Shown: positions 9,185 through 19,191, counted from the stretch's first letter. The stretch is DNA of 64,000 bases from Janthinobacterium sp. (GCF_009923995.1 NZ_RFSK01000028.1:1-64000); one strand, 5' to 3'. A program made the numbers and translations. The notes: generated from the letters alone by a model not told the origin.

Positions 9185-9241
9185 TCCCCAGCAGTGAAAG
9201 GGACGGCGCACTGGCGCCGCCCTGGCCTAGAGGAGAGAACA

Positions 9242-10117
9242 ATGAGCGATACCACCGCTGTCAACAAGCCACGCGCCGTCGAGCGCGTGATCGCCGGCCA
9301 GGCCGTCATGGATGGCGCCGGCGTGAAGATCAACCGCGTGCTGACGCAGCAGCTGCAGCGCCGGCTCGACCCGTTTTTGATGCTGGACAACTTCGCCAGC
9401 GACCAGCCGAACGATTACATCGCCGGCTTCCCCGAGCATCCGCACCGCGGTTTCGAGACGGTGTCGTACATGATCACGGGCCGCATGCGCCACAAGGACA
9501 GCGCGGGCCATGAAGGCTTGCTGACGTCGGGCGGCGTGCAATGGATGACGGCCGGCAGCGGCGTGATCCACTCGGAAATGCCGGAACAGGAAGAAGGCGT
9601 GATGGAAGGTTTCCAGTTGTGGCTGAACCTGCCCGCGCGCGACAAGATGCGCACGCCGTGGTACCGCGATTTCACGAGCGAGGAAATCCCCCGCTACACG
9701 ACGGACGGGGGCGTGGCCGTGCAAGTGATCGCCGGCGCCAGCCATGGCGTGACGGGTGCCGTGCAGCGCGAGCTGACGGAGCCGCTGTACCTCGATATCG
9801 ATTTGCCGGCGGGCAGCAGTTTCGAGCAGCCCTTGCCGGAAGGCCATAACGCCTTCCTGTACACCTTCCGCGGCGAAGTGCAGGTGGACGGCAAGGCCGT
9901 GCCTGCCCTGCGCATGGCCATCTTCGCCAACACGCCGGGCAGCGACGGCGTGCGCATCGAGGCGCCGCAAGGCGGCCGCGTGATCCTGATCGCCGGCAAG
10001 CCGCTGAATGAACCCATCGCCCAGTACGGCCCTTTCGTCATGAATACCCAGGCGGAAGTGTTCCAGGCCGTGCAGGACTTCCGCGAAGGCAAGTTCGGCG
10101 AGACGGCGGCGCAGTAA
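9242..10117 (+). CDS. Pirin-family cupin protein
   Basis: A 291-residue bicupin. The N-terminal cupin carries the metal-binding histidines in FPEHPHRGFETVSY, and a further conserved His and Glu in SGVIHSEMPEQEEG. Pirins bind iron or another metal, and some oxidise quercetin; the natural role is unclear. The ATG at 9242 is preceded by an excellent AGAGGAGAG ribosome binding site, so the upstream in-frame codon at 9194 is rejected. Being downstream of azoR and in the same direction, it is likely part of the same oxidative or quinone-stress operon, as is common in proteobacteria. Confidence 0.92.
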   Translation: MSDTTAVNKPRAVERVIAGQAVMDGAGVKINRVLTQQLQRRLDPFLMLDNFASDQPNDYIAGFPEHPHRGFETVSYMITGRMRHKDSAGHEGLLTSGGVQWMTAGSGVIHSEMPEQEEGVMEGFQLWLNLPARDKMRTPWYRDFTSEEIPRYTTDGGVAVQVIAGASHGVTGAVQRELTEPLYLDIDLPAGSSFEQPLPEGHNAFLYTFRGEVQVDGKAVPALRMAIFANTPGSDGVRIEAPQGGRVILIAGKPLNEPIAQYGPFVMNTQAEVFQAVQDFREGKFGETAAQ

Positions 10118-10140
10118 GCGCATTGCCGCCCTGAAATAAA

Positions 10141-10171
10141 AAGCGCGCCGGGCCTGGGGCCGGGCGCGCTT
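10141..10171 (-). terminator. Rho-independent terminator between pirin and LptA-like genes
   Basis: A GC-rich hairpin with outer arms AAGCGCGCC and GGCGCGCTT and an inner GGCC pairing. On the minus strand it is followed by a T-rich run (TTTTATTT), so it best ends the LptA-like transcript. It may also stop the pirin transcript arriving from the other side. Confidence 0.7.
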
Positions 10172-10198
10172 GCCTGCCTTGCGGCAGCATGGAATGGC

Positions 10199-10639
10199 TC
10201 AGGGTACGGCGTGCTGCGCCAGCAGGCGGCCATCCGCCTCCGGCTGCGGCTGGGACGCAGCGGGCAGGCGCACCTTGCCGTCGACAAACAGGCGCTGCAG
10301 CTTTTCTTCGTAGATAATTTTCCCGCCTTCACCATCGATCCAGCCCGCGCCCTGCCCCGGCAGCTTCTTGCGCACGGTCGCCGTCTTGCCGGCGGCCGCC
10401 GTCAAGGTATAGGTCTTGAAACCGTCGGCATCGCTGTGCATGTGCAGGGTATCGCCCCGCATGTGCAGGGTTTCCGTATCCAGCCTGACATTGCCCGTCA
10501 AGGTGCTGCTGCGGCGGGCAGGGTCCATCACCGCATGCTGCGAGTGCATGACGGCATTTTCCGCCAGCACGGCCGGTTCGGCCAGGGCCGCGGCCGGAGC
10601 CAGGCTGGCGGCCAGGGCCAGTAATATCCATCGTTTCAT
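10199..10639 (-). CDS. LptA/OstA-like periplasmic protein
   Basis: A 146-residue exported protein. It starts MKRWILLALAASLAPAAALA, a clear signal peptide, preceded by a strong GGGAGGAT ribosome binding site; this favours 10639 over an upstream in-frame codon. The mature part has the repeating short beta-strand pattern of the OstA/LptA jellyroll (STLTGNVRLDTETLHMRGDTL, ending with LQRLFVDGKVRL). LptA carries lipopolysaccharide across the periplasm. True lptA normally sits beside lptB and lptC, which are absent here, so this is more likely a paralogue of unknown function than the essential LptA. Confidence 0.7.
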   Translation of the reverse strand: MKRWILLALAASLAPAAALAEPAVLAENAVMHSQHAVMDPARRSSTLTGNVRLDTETLHMRGDTLHMHSDADGFKTYTLTAAAGKTATVRKKLPGQGAGWIDGEGGKIIYEEKLQRLFVDGKVRLPAASQPQPEADGRLLAQHAVP

Positions 10640-10816
10640 CGTATCCTCCCGGTGCGCCGCCAGCACGGAGAGGCTGGCATGGCCCGGCCATTATGCAGAA
10701 CAAAGCGGCGCCAATTCTCTCCATTTCCCACCCTGCGACGGCACGGCAGCCGCGCCGGGTACATCGCCGCGCCAATTCCTTTACACTAGCGCAACTATCA
10801 TCAGCCGCTCACTGCC

Positions 10817-11764
10817 ATGCACGACACCACCGAACACGACGCCACCCACCTGCACGCGCACCGCAAAGGCGACGCCAAGCATACCCATTCGTTCGAGGGG
10901 CGCAGCCAGAGCATCCTCGCGTGGGCGCTGGGCCTGACCCTGTCGTTTGCCGGCATCGAGGTGATCGCCGGCTTCCTGTCCAATTCGCTGGCACTGATTT
11001 CCGACGCGGGCCACATGGTCACGGACGCGGCCGCGCTGGGCCTGGCCCTGCTGGCGCAGATCATCGCGCGCCGCCCGCCGTCGCCGCGCCACTCGTTCGG
11101 CTTCGGCCGCGCCGAGGCGCTGGCCGCCTTCGTCAACGGCCTGGCCATGCTGTGCGTGGTGGGCTGGATCTGCTATGAAGCCGTGCTGCGCTTTTCCGCC
11201 CCGCAAACCGTGCAAGGCGGCATGGTCTTCATCGTCGCCTTCATCGGCCTGCTGATCAACCTGGTGGTGGCGTGGGTATTGTCCAAGGACAAACAAAGCG
11301 TGAATACGCGCGCCGCCCTCGTGCACGTGATGGGCGACTTGCTCGGCTCCGTCGCCGCCATCGTCGCCGGCGCCGTGATCTACTTCACGGGCTGGATGCA
11401 GATCGACCCGCTGCTGTCCGTGCTCGTCTCCCTGCTGATCCTGAAATCGACGTTCGGCGTGCTGCGCGAGTCCTACCACTTCCTGATGGAAGGCGTGCCG
11501 CAGCATATCGACTACATCGAGGTAGGCACGGACGTGGAACAGGTGGAAGGCGTGATCGCCGTGCACGACCTGCACGTGTGGGACATGTCGCCGGGCCAGC
11601 CGGCCCTGATCGGCCACGTGGAAATCGAGCACCTGGACCACTGGCCGAAGGTCTTGCGCGCGATCAAGAAGATGTTGTTAGCCAAGCATGGCATCGACCA
11701 TATCACCCTGCAGCCGGAGACGGCTGCCATGGCGGGATTGCATGCGGGTGACAAGACGCATTAA
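10817..11764 (+). CDS. Cation diffusion facilitator (zinc-type) metal exporter
   Basis: A 315-residue inner-membrane antiporter of the CDF family with about six membrane helices. The N-terminus is rich in histidine (eight His in the first 28 residues), typical of zinc-handling members. The metal site motifs are present: SDAGHMVTD in helix 2 and HVMGDLLGS in helix 5. The cytoplasmic C-terminal domain carries VHDLHVWDMSPG, the conserved ferredoxin-like metal-binding region. It should export Zn(II), and perhaps Cd or Co, in exchange for protons. No metalloregulator gene is adjacent. The gene reads away from the LptA-like gene across a 177-base gap. Confidence 0.93.
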   Translation: MHDTTEHDATHLHAHRKGDAKHTHSFEGRSQSILAWALGLTLSFAGIEVIAGFLSNSLALISDAGHMVTDAAALGLALLAQIIARRPPSPRHSFGFGRAEALAAFVNGLAMLCVVGWICYEAVLRFSAPQTVQGGMVFIVAFIGLLINLVVAWVLSKDKQSVNTRAALVHVMGDLLGSVAAIVAGAVIYFTGWMQIDPLLSVLVSLLILKSTFGVLRESYHFLMEGVPQHIDYIEVGTDVEQVEGVIAVHDLHVWDMSPGQPALIGHVEIEHLDHWPKVLRAIKKMLLAKHGIDHITLQPETAAMAGLHAGDKTH

Positions 11765-11768
11765 AACC

Positions 11769-11795
11769 GGGGTCTGACCCGGCGGGTCAGACCCC
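11769..11795. repeat. Perfect 12-bp palindrome (GGGGTCTGACCC type)
   Basis: The arms GGGGTCTGACCC and GGGTCAGACCCC are perfectly complementary around a GGC loop. It sits in the 39-base gap between the converging CDF and relA genes. There is no T-run on either side, so it is not a standard intrinsic terminator. The shape and place fit a REP-like element, though only this one copy is in the window. Confidence 0.5.
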
Positions 11796-11803
11796 AAGAT
11801 ACG

Positions 11804-14056
11804 CTAACTTCGGCGTGCCTCCAGCACCCCGCTCACATCCTTGATCACATTCAGCGCCTTCAACAACTGCGCCGTCGAGCTGATCTCGGCCGTAAAGGTC
11901 ATGCGGGCCTGGCCCTTGGCGCTTTGGGTGTTGACGCCGATCACGTTGATCTTTTCGCGCGAAAAAATTTCGGAGATGTCGCGCAACAAGCCCTGGCGGT
12001 CGCCGGCGAGGATGAAAATATCGACCGGGTACACCGTGTCGTGCCCGCCCGTGCTGCCCCACTCCGTGAAGATGACGCGCTCGGGTGCCTTGGCGCGCAT
12101 TTCCTCGAAATTCTTGCAGGTGGCGCGGTGGATGGAGACGCCCTTGCCACGCGTCACAAACCCCACGATGCTGTCCGGCGGCGCCGGCTTGCAGCACTTG
12201 GCCAGCACCGTCATGAGGCCTTCCGTACCCACCACCAGCACGCCGGACTTGGCGCCCTGCTCCACGCTGGAAGCGCGGCTCTTGCCCACCAGTACGGCGT
12301 CTTCCGGCACCACCACTTCGCCATTGTCGTGCAGCGCCTGCTCCACGTGGCGCAGGCTGAATTCATCCTTGCCCACCGACAGGAACAGCTCGTCGACCTT
12401 GGCAAAGCCCAGCTTTTGCGCCAGCGCCTCGAGGTTGACGGCCGTCTTGCCTTCGCGCTGCAACGATTTTTCCACCAGCGCGCGGCCATGGGCCAGGGTT
12501 TCCTGCATGTCGATGGCGTGGAACCAGGCGCGGATTTTTGACCGCGTGCGCGTGCTGACGGCGTAGCCCGCGCTGAGCCAGTCGCGCGACGGCCCGGCCG
12601 TGCCCGGCGCGCCCTTGGCCGTGATGATTTCGCACGTCTGGCCATTCTTTAATTGCGTATTCAGGGGCACCATGATGCCGTCGACCTTGGCGCCGCGGCA
12701 GCGGTGGCCCACGTCCGTGTGCAGGTGATACGCAAAATCGACGGGCGTGGCGCCCACGGGCAATTCCAGCACGCGCGCCTGCGGCGTCATGACGAAGATG
12801 CGGTCATCCAGGGTGGCGGACTTGAGCTTTTCCACCCATTCGCGCTGGATTTCTTCCTGGCCCACGACGGCGTCGGCCACCTCCGTCTTCCACGCCAGCA
12901 GCTGGCGCAGCCAGGCGATCTTCTCGTCGTATTTCTGGCCGGCAAAGTTCGAACCGCCCTCTTCCTTGTAGCGCCAGTGCGCCGCCACGCCGTATTCGGC
13001 AAAGCTGTGCATTTCATTCGTGCGGATTTGCACTTCCAGCGGCCGGCCGTCCTCGGCCGTCACCACCGTGTGCAGCGACTGGTAACCGTTGGGTTTTGGC
13101 CGCGAAATGTAATCGTCGAATTCCTTCGGGATGGGGGTCCAGATATTGTGCACCACGCCCAGCACCGTGTAGCAGGTCTTCACGTCGGCGACGATGACGC
13201 GGAAGGCGCGTACGTCGTACAGGGCCGTGAAGTCCAGTTCCTTGCCGCGCATCTTGTTCCAGATGCTGTAGATATGTTTCGGGCGGCCAAACACTTCCGC
13301 CTGGATGCCGGCCGAAGCCAGCTCCGTCTGCAGGCGCAAAATGGCCGAGGATACGAAGCCCTCGCGCATCATGCGCTTTTCTTCCAGCATCTTGGCGATG
13401 CGTTTATACGCTTCCGGCTCGATGAAGCGGAAGGACAGATCTTCCAGTTCCCACTTCAGCTGCCAGATGCCGAGGCGGTTGGCCAGCGGCGCGTACAAGT
13501 CCAGCGTTTCCTTGCCGTACTCGCGCGTCATTTCGTTGAACAGTTTCAATTCAGCGAAATAGCGCAAGGTCGTCACGCACGCTGCCAGGCGCACCAGCAC
13601 GACACGCATGTCGGAGGCCATCGCCAGCAGCATCTTGCGCAGGGTTTCCACCTGGGCCACGGCTTGCTGCGCCGCATTCTTGCCCCGGCCGGCGCTGCCG
13701 CCATGCTGCGCCTGGGTCAGCGCGCGCAAGCGGATCAGCTGGCGCACGCCCGTGGCCAGGTCGCACACCTGCTTGCCGAAGCGCGGCTCGATATCGGCCG
13801 CGGTGTCCGGCTCGAGCAGGGTCAGCTCGAACATCAGGCCGGCGATGCGCGTTTCCGCATCGCTGCGCAGGAAGGCCAGGGTGGTGGCCACGCCGACGGC
13901 GAAGTCCAGCGCGGAGCGGCCGGCAAAGGTCAGCTTGTCGCCATACGCGTCGGTGGCATACGCGAGCGCGTCCAGCACGCGCGCGCTGTCCGGCGCACTC
14001 AGGCCCTCTACCAGTTGTTCCGAGGTGGCGCTATTCGGGGCCGAGATGGAAACCAT
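11804..14056 (-). CDS. relA: (p)ppGpp synthetase, RelA type with degenerate HD domain
   Basis: A 750-residue stringent-response enzyme. The synthetase domain shows GRPKHIYSIWNKM (257-269), YDVRAFRVIV (280-289) and KPNGYQSLHT. It is followed by a TGS domain from about residue 419 and a C-terminal ACT domain (about 675-745). In the N-terminal hydrolase region the catalytic His-Asp pair is replaced (MFELTLLEPDT, residues 75-85), so hydrolysis should be lost, as is known for RelA of beta- and gammaproteobacteria. It makes pppGpp/ppGpp from GTP/GDP and ATP on stalled ribosomes. RidA and an alpha/beta hydrolase lie upstream on the same strand and are probably co-transcribed. Confidence 0.95.
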   Translation of the reverse strand: MVSISAPNSATSEQLVEGLSAPDSARVLDALAYATDAYGDKLTFAGRSALDFAVGVATTLAFLRSDAETRIAGLMFELTLLEPDTAADIEPRFGKQVCDLATGVRQLIRLRALTQAQHGGSAGRGKNAAQQAVAQVETLRKMLLAMASDMRVVLVRLAACVTTLRYFAELKLFNEMTREYGKETLDLYAPLANRLGIWQLKWELEDLSFRFIEPEAYKRIAKMLEEKRMMREGFVSSAILRLQTELASAGIQAEVFGRPKHIYSIWNKMRGKELDFTALYDVRAFRVIVADVKTCYTVLGVVHNIWTPIPKEFDDYISRPKPNGYQSLHTVVTAEDGRPLEVQIRTNEMHSFAEYGVAAHWRYKEEGGSNFAGQKYDEKIAWLRQLLAWKTEVADAVVGQEEIQREWVEKLKSATLDDRIFVMTPQARVLELPVGATPVDFAYHLHTDVGHRCRGAKVDGIMVPLNTQLKNGQTCEIITAKGAPGTAGPSRDWLSAGYAVSTRTRSKIRAWFHAIDMQETLAHGRALVEKSLQREGKTAVNLEALAQKLGFAKVDELFLSVGKDEFSLRHVEQALHDNGEVVVPEDAVLVGKSRASSVEQGAKSGVLVVGTEGLMTVLAKCCKPAPPDSIVGFVTRGKGVSIHRATCKNFEEMRAKAPERVIFTEWGSTGGHDTVYPVDIFILAGDRQGLLRDISEIFSREKINVIGVNTQSAKGQARMTFTAEISSTAQLLKALNVIKDVSGVLEARRS

Positions 14057-14096
14057 GTGATACCTTATAAACTTAACAACTCAATAACTGAATGAC

Positions 14097-14447
14097 TTAG
14101 CGCTCTGCAGCGATGATGACGATTTCCACCAGGCAAGCCGGATTGGCCAGCTTGGCTTCCACCGTGGCGCGCGGCGGCGTGTGGCCGGAGGCGACCCAGT
14201 CATCCCATACTTCATTCATGCCGGCAAAATCCTTCATGTCGGCGATATAGATCTGGCAGGACAGGATGCAGGTCTTGTCGCTGCCCGCTTCCATCAGCAG
14301 GCGGTCGACGTGGCCCAGCACTTCGCGCGTCTGGCCGACGATGCCCTGCGTCGTGTCTTCCGCGATCTGGCCCGCCAGGTAGATGGTGTTGTTGTGTATG
14401 GCTACTTCGGAGAGGCGTTTGCCTACGTGCAGTCGTGTGATTTCCAT
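14097..14447 (-). CDS. RidA family reactive enamine/imine deaminase
   Basis: A 116-residue protein of the RidA/YjgF/UK114 family. It begins MEITRLHVGKRLSEVAIHNNTIYLAGQIAED and contains the IYIADMKDFAGMNEVWDDWV helix; TPPRATVEAKLANP holds the conserved arginine. Family members are trimers that hydrolyse reactive 2-aminoacrylate-type intermediates released by PLP enzymes. This is one of the divergent RidA subfamilies, so the substrate may differ. It lies between an alpha/beta hydrolase and relA with gaps of about 40 bases, indicating one transcript. Confidence 0.9.
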   Translation of the reverse strand: MEITRLHVGKRLSEVAIHNNTIYLAGQIAEDTTQGIVGQTREVLGHVDRLLMEAGSDKTCILSCQIYIADMKDFAGMNEVWDDWVASGHTPPRATVEAKLANPACLVEIVIIAAER

Positions 14448-14493
14448 GCTTTTACTTTCGGTTGTTTCAAAATCGGTACAGCGTTATTCCTGA

Positions 14494-15375
14494 TTACTTG
14501 CCCAGCAAAAACTGGCGGGCGATGGCGATCTGGTCGTCGTGGATGAAGGTGGGCGCATGGCCCACGCCGGCGATTTCCACCAGTTGCGCCTTCGGGCCGC
14601 GGCCCAGCATGCGCGTGGCCGTTTCATGCGACAGCAAATCCGATTCCGCGCCGCGCACCAGCAAGGTGGGACAGCGCACGGCATCATACGCGGCCCACAG
14701 CATGGCTTCATCGCTGGCCGCCGATTCGGGCGTGGCCGAGCGGAACGGCAGGGCCAGTCCCATATCATAGTGGCGGCGCCAATGGCCGTCCTTATCCTGG
14801 CGCAAGACATCCACCGCCAGTTTATGCCATTCGGCATCCGTGTGCGGGCCGAAGCTGGCGGACACGTCGCGCACAAACTTGGCACCCTGCTCGAACGTTT
14901 CGAAGCGCAGGTCCTGGCCGATGTAGTCGCCGATGCGCTGCAGGGCTTCAGGCGCCAGGGTCGGGCCGATGTCGTTCAGCACCAGCTTGCTGATCGGGCT
15001 GCCGGGCAGCGAGGCCAGGCCCAGGCCGATCAAGCCGCCCATCGACGTGCCGAACCAGTCCACCGTCTGGCGCTCGCCGTTGGCCAGCACGCGCGCCAGC
15101 AGGGTCACCATGTCGCTCACATACTGCGGCACGCGGTAAAACTGCGGATTGGCCAGCCAGTCCGAGCGGCCGCGTCCCACCACGTCGGGGCAGATCACGC
15201 GGTAATCGCTGGCCATGGCGCGCGCCAGGCTGTCGAAGTCGTCGGCCACGCGCGTCACGCCATGGGCGCAGACGAGCACGTTCGGATTGTCGGGCGCGCC
15301 CCACTCCTTGTACGACATGCGGTGCAGGCCCGCCGGCGAAATGCATTGCACTGACTTGATGCTGGCTTCGATCAT
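14494..15375 (-). CDS. Alpha/beta-fold hydrolase
   Basis: A 293-residue hydrolase. The nucleophile elbow GTSMGG, an oxyanion loop near CAHGVTRVADDF, and a final VGHAPTF carrying the catalytic histidine are visible. The start at 15375 (MIEASIKS) has an AAGGA ribosome binding site; the longer frame reaching 15612 runs into the promoter region of dctA and is rejected. Substrates in this family range from esters to ring-cleavage products, and nothing here decides. It is the first gene of the likely hydrolase-ridA-relA unit. Confidence 0.88.
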   Translation of the reverse strand: MIEASIKSVQCISPAGLHRMSYKEWGAPDNPNVLVCAHGVTRVADDFDSLARAMASDYRVICPDVVGRGRSDWLANPQFYRVPQYVSDMVTLLARVLANGERQTVDWFGTSMGGLIGLGLASLPGSPISKLVLNDIGPTLAPEALQRIGDYIGQDLRFETFEQGAKFVRDVSASFGPHTDAEWHKLAVDVLRQDKDGHWRRHYDMGLALPFRSATPESAASDEAMLWAAYDAVRCPTLLVRGAESDLLSHETATRMLGRGPKAQLVEIAGVGHAPTFIHDDQIAIARQFLLGK

Positions 15376-15672
15376 GCGATTCCTTATAACGCCGGACAAA
15401 ACCTGCTGCGCGCCGATTTTGTGAGGCGTCGTTATTTGGTAGTAAAAAACAAAGAAACCGGCGATTTGCCGGCTGCCCCGCGCGTGACTCTTCGGCAGTG
15501 TAGCGCAGCGCGGGCAATGCTCCAAGCGCACGGCTGAAATGCTGCGCCGCAGCACGCCCGCCATGGCGCAATACCCGATATAGCGAAAATGCATATCTGC
15601 GGTTATCCACAATTGAGCCTGCCTGCCAATGGGCGGATGATCGCAGCATCAACCCGCAAGAGGAGACCACTC

Positions 15673-16974
15673 GTGAAAAAACCATTTTATAAAATCCTGT
15701 ACGTGCAGGTGCTGTTCGCCATCGTGGCTGGCGTGCTGCTGGGGGTGTTCTACCCTTCCAACGCCGTCGACATGAAACCGCTGGGCGACGGCTTTATCAA
15801 ACTGATCAAGATGATCATCGCCCCGGTGATCTTCTGTACCGTGGTCTCCGGCATCGCCGGCATGCAGGACGTCAAGAAAATCGGCCGCGTGGGCGGCAAG
15901 GCCCTGCTGTACTTTGAAATCGTCTCCACCTTCGCGCTGGCCATCGGCCTGCTGGTGGCGAACATCCTGAAACCGGGCGCCGGCTTCAACGCCGATCCTG
16001 CCCACCTGGATGCCAAGTCGATCGCGCAATACACGCACGCCGAAGGCATGAGCACCGTCGACTTCCTGATGAATATCATCCCGAAGACCTTCGTTGACGC
16101 CTTCGCCAAGGGCGACATCCTGCAAGTGCTGCTGATCGCCATCCTGTTCGGCTTCTCGCTGTCCCTGCTGGGCGAGCGCGGCCGTCCTGTCACCAAACTG
16201 ATCGACGAACTGTCGCATGCCATCTTCGGCATGGTCAACATCATCATGAAAGTCGCTCCCATCGGCGCCTTCGGTGCGATGGCCTTCACCATCGGCAAAT
16301 ACGGCCTGGCATCGCTGATCCCGCTGGCAAAACTGATGGGTTCGTTCTACCTGACCTGCTTCCTGTTCGTCTTCGTCGTGCTGGGCGCTATCGCCAAGTA
16401 CACGGGCTTCTCCATCGGCCGCTTCCTGCTGTACATCAAGGAAGAACTGCTGATCGTGCTGGGCACGAGCTCGTCGGAATCGGCCCTGCCGGCCCTGATG
16501 AAGAAACTCGAGCGCCTGGGCTGCTCCAAGCCAGTCGTCGGCCTGGTCGTGCCTACCGGCTACTCGTTCAACCTGGACGGCACCAACATCTACATGACCA
16601 TGGCCGCCCTGTTCGTGGCACAGGCCACCAACACGGACCTGACGATCTGGCAGGAACTCACCATCCTGGGCGTGGCAATGCTGACCTCGAAAGGCGCGTC
16701 CGGCATCACGGGCGCCGGCTTCATCACCCTGGCCGCCACCCTGGCCGTGGTGCCGACCATCCCCGTGGCGGGCATGGCGCTGATCCTGGGCATCGACCGC
16801 TTCATGAGCGAATGCCGCGCGCTGACCAACTTCGTCGGCAACGGCGTGGCCACCATCGTCGTGTCGAAATGGGAAAAGGAACTGGACATGGACAAGCTGC
16901 ACAGCGAACTGGCCCATCCAACCCACCCGACCGACGACGCCTACGTCGCCCCGACGGTGAATATCGTCAAGTAA
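15673..16974 (+). CDS. dctA: C4-dicarboxylate:cation symporter DctA
   Basis: A 433-residue inner-membrane symporter of the DAACS family. It has about eight transmembrane helices, the serine-rich re-entrant loop ([13 protein letters not shown]), and the family signature around [19 protein letters not shown]. It imports succinate, fumarate and malate with protons or sodium. The GTG at 15673 is preceded by AGGAGACCAC, a good ribosome binding site, so the upstream frame from 15589 is not used. Length and ends fit DctA. A strong terminator follows. Expression in many relatives depends on DctBD and sigma-54, but no such genes are nearby. Confidence 0.95.
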   Translation: MKKPFYKILYVQVLFAIVAGVLLGVFYPSNAVDMKPLGDGFIKLIKMIIAPVIFCTVVSGIAGMQDVKKIGRVGGKALLYFEIVSTFALAIGLLVANILKPGAGFNADPAHLDAKSIAQYTHAEGMSTVDFLMNIIPKTFVDAFAKGDILQVLLIAILFGFSLSLLGERGRPVTKLIDELSHAIFGMVNIIMKVAPIGAFGAMAFTIGKYGLASLIPLAKLMGSFYLTCFLFVFVVLGAIAKYTGFSIGRFLLYIKEELLIVLGTSSSESALPALMKKLERLGCSKPVVGLVVPTGYSFNLDGTNIYMTMAALFVAQATNTDLTIWQELTILGVAMLTSKGASGITGAGFITLAATLAVVPTIPVAGMALILGIDRFMSECRALTNFVGNGVATIVVSKWEKELDMDKLHSELAHPTHPTDDAYVAPTVNIVK

Positions 16975-17004
16975 GCAGCACCGAACAGGCTGCACCCCGG
17001 CAAG

Positions 17005-17034
17005 GCCCCGCGGAGCGATCCGCGGGGCTTTTTT
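17005..17034 (+). terminator. Rho-independent terminator after dctA
   Basis: A perfect 10-bp hairpin (arms GCCCCGCGGA and TCCGCGGGGC, loop GCGA) followed by six T residues, 30 bases past the dctA stop codon. Confidence 0.93.
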
Positions 17035-17219
17035 CATTTCCGGCGGCGATGGCGCCATCATCAACAATCAGTAAATGATGCATCAATATTTATCGTGATG
17101 ATCAATGAATGAAAAACCATTACAGTACGATCACCTGTTCGCCAGCAGGCTCGCGCATAATGACATTGCGTTAATGCAAGCCTGACAGCGAACCATCCAC
17201 CTTTTGAATGGAGTATCCC

Positions 17220-17630
17220 ATGTCCCTCACGCCCGCCTTCTACGCCACCTGGTCCCCACGCCTGCTGGGCCTGCTTCGCATCATCCTCGGCTTCCTCTAC
17301 ATCCAGCACGGCACGGCCAAGCTGTTCGGCGTGCCCCACGTCGCCATGTTCGACGGCCTGCAACTGTTTTCCCTGATGGGCGCGGCCGGCGTGCTGGAGC
17401 TGGTGGGCGGCGCCCTGCTGCTGATCGGCCTGTTCACGCGTCCCGTCGCCTTCATCCTGTCGGGCCAGATGGCCGTGGCCTATTTTCTGATGCATGCGCC
17501 AGCCGCCTTCCTGCCCATCCTGAACGGCGGCGAAATGGCCGTCATGTACTGCTTCACCTTCCTGTATCTCGCGGCGGCGGGCGGCGGCGCCTACAGCCTC
17601 GACGCCGTGCGCGGCAAGGCCGGCGCATAA
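17220..17630 (+). CDS. DoxX family membrane protein
   Basis: A 136-residue protein with four predicted membrane helices. The DoxX pattern is visible: LLRIILGFLYIQHGTAKLFG at the start, then GVLELVGGALLLIGLFTR and MAVAYFLMHAP. Family members are small inner-membrane proteins linked in various species to thiosulfate oxidation or detoxification; for this subgroup no defined reaction is known. The ATG at 17220 follows a GGAGT ribosome binding site. It stands alone between the dctA terminator and the scoB terminator, and the 185 bases upstream are AT-rich and likely carry its promoter. Confidence 0.88.
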   Translation: MSLTPAFYATWSPRLLGLLRIILGFLYIQHGTAKLFGVPHVAMFDGLQLFSLMGAAGVLELVGGALLLIGLFTRPVAFILSGQMAVAYFLMHAPAAFLPILNGGEMAVMYCFTFLYLAAAGGGAYSLDAVRGKAGA

Positions 17631-17635
17631 AAAAA

Positions 17636-17659
17636 AGGGCGGACATCGCTGTCCGCCCT
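17636..17659. terminator. Bidirectional hairpin terminator between doxX-like gene and scoB
   Basis: A perfect 10-bp stem (AGGGCGGACA / TGTCCGCCCT) with a TCGC loop. A run of A residues on its left gives a T-run for transcripts arriving on the minus strand, so it mainly ends the scoAB transcript. Confidence 0.85.
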
Positions 17660-17684
17660 GCTTCCCTGCGACACGCCGCGTGGC

Positions 17685-18335
<651 letters not shown>

Positions 18336-18400
18336 TATCATCTCCCTCAATTTTCGTGGAACGCCTGTCCAAACCTGCTGTGCGGCGCGCTTTGCGGCCG

Positions 18401-18437
18401 GCGATGCTCACCGTACTCAAGTACGGTGGCGCTTCTT
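18401..18437 (+). repeat. REP-like hairpin element, copy 2
   Basis: Located in the scoA-scoB gap. It reads GCGATGCTC, then arm ACCGTACT, a short turn, arm AGTACGGT and GCGCTTCT, matching copy 1 (1211-1246, opposite strand) with paired changes in the stem. Similarity continues downstream (GGCCAC, CCGCTCGC, TTTT-x-CCA-x-GCGT) in both copies, so the whole unit may be about 70-100 bases. Confidence 0.6.
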
Positions 18438-18492
18438 GGCCACACATCACTGCCGCTCGCTACGGTTTTGCCATGCGTAAATCTTCTATTTA

Positions 18493-19191
18493 TTAGTCGG
18501 TGCGCACGGTGCGCTGCTCGATGCGTTTTTCCGGGTGCGCGTTGACCACGATGCGGTGCACGAAGATGCTGGGGGTGTGCACCTGGTCCGGGTCGATCTC
18601 GCCCACTTCGACCAGTTTTTCCACTTCGACGATGGTGATCTTGCCGGCCATGGCCACGTTCGGGTTGAAATTGCGCGCCGTCTTGCGGTAGACCAAATTG
18701 CCCGCGCGGTCCGCCATGTAGGCTTTCACCAGCGACACGTCGGCCACGAGGCTGCGCTCCATCACGTACTGTTCGCCGTCGAATTCACGCAGTTCCTTGC
18801 CATCGGCAACGATGGTGCCCACGCCCGTCTTGGTGAAGAAGGCGGGGATGCCGGCGCCGCCGGCGCGCAGTTTTTCGGCCAGCGTGCCTTGCGGCGTGAA
18901 TTCCAGTTCCAGTTCGCCGGCCAGGTACTGGCGCGCGAATTCCTTGTTTTCACCCACGTAGGAGGCGATCATTTTCTTGATCTGGCGCGTGGTGAGCAGC
19001 TGGCCCAGGCCGAAGCCGTCCACGCCCGCGTTGTTGGAGATGGCCGTCAGGCCCGTCACGCCCGAATCGCGCAAGGCGCCGATCAGGGCTTCAGGGATGC
19101 CGCACAGGCCGAAGCCGCCGACGGCGATGGTCTGGCCATCTTGGACGATACCGGCCAGCGCCGAGGCGGCGTCAGGATAAACTTTATTCAT
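18493..19191 (-). CDS. scoA: 3-oxoacid CoA-transferase subunit A
   Basis: A 232-residue alpha subunit of the CoA-transferase. It shows the GGFGLCGIPEALI CoA-binding loop near the N-terminus and the GGAGIPAFFTKTGVGT segment typical of family I alpha subunits. The ATG at 19191 follows AGAGGGA. Paired with scoB it allows use of acetoacetate and related ketone bodies. A PAS-LuxR regulator gene starts 147 bases away on the opposite strand and could control the pair. Confidence 0.92.
   Translation of the reverse strand: MNKVYPDAASALAGIVQDGQTIAVGGFGLCGIPEALIGALRDSGVTGLTAISNNAGVDGFGLGQLLTTRQIKKMIASYVGENKEFARQYLAGELELEFTPQGTLAEKLRAGGAGIPAFFTKTGVGTIVADGKELREFDGEQYVMERSLVADVSLVKAYMADRAGNLVYRKTARNFNPNVAMAGKITIVEVEKLVEVGEIDPDQVHTPSIFVHRIVVNAHPEKRIEQRTVRTD

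Noticed and set aside
11804-14056. SpoT-like bifunctional enzyme
   Set aside because: The hydrolase His-Asp pair is replaced by Phe-Glu, which fits RelA.
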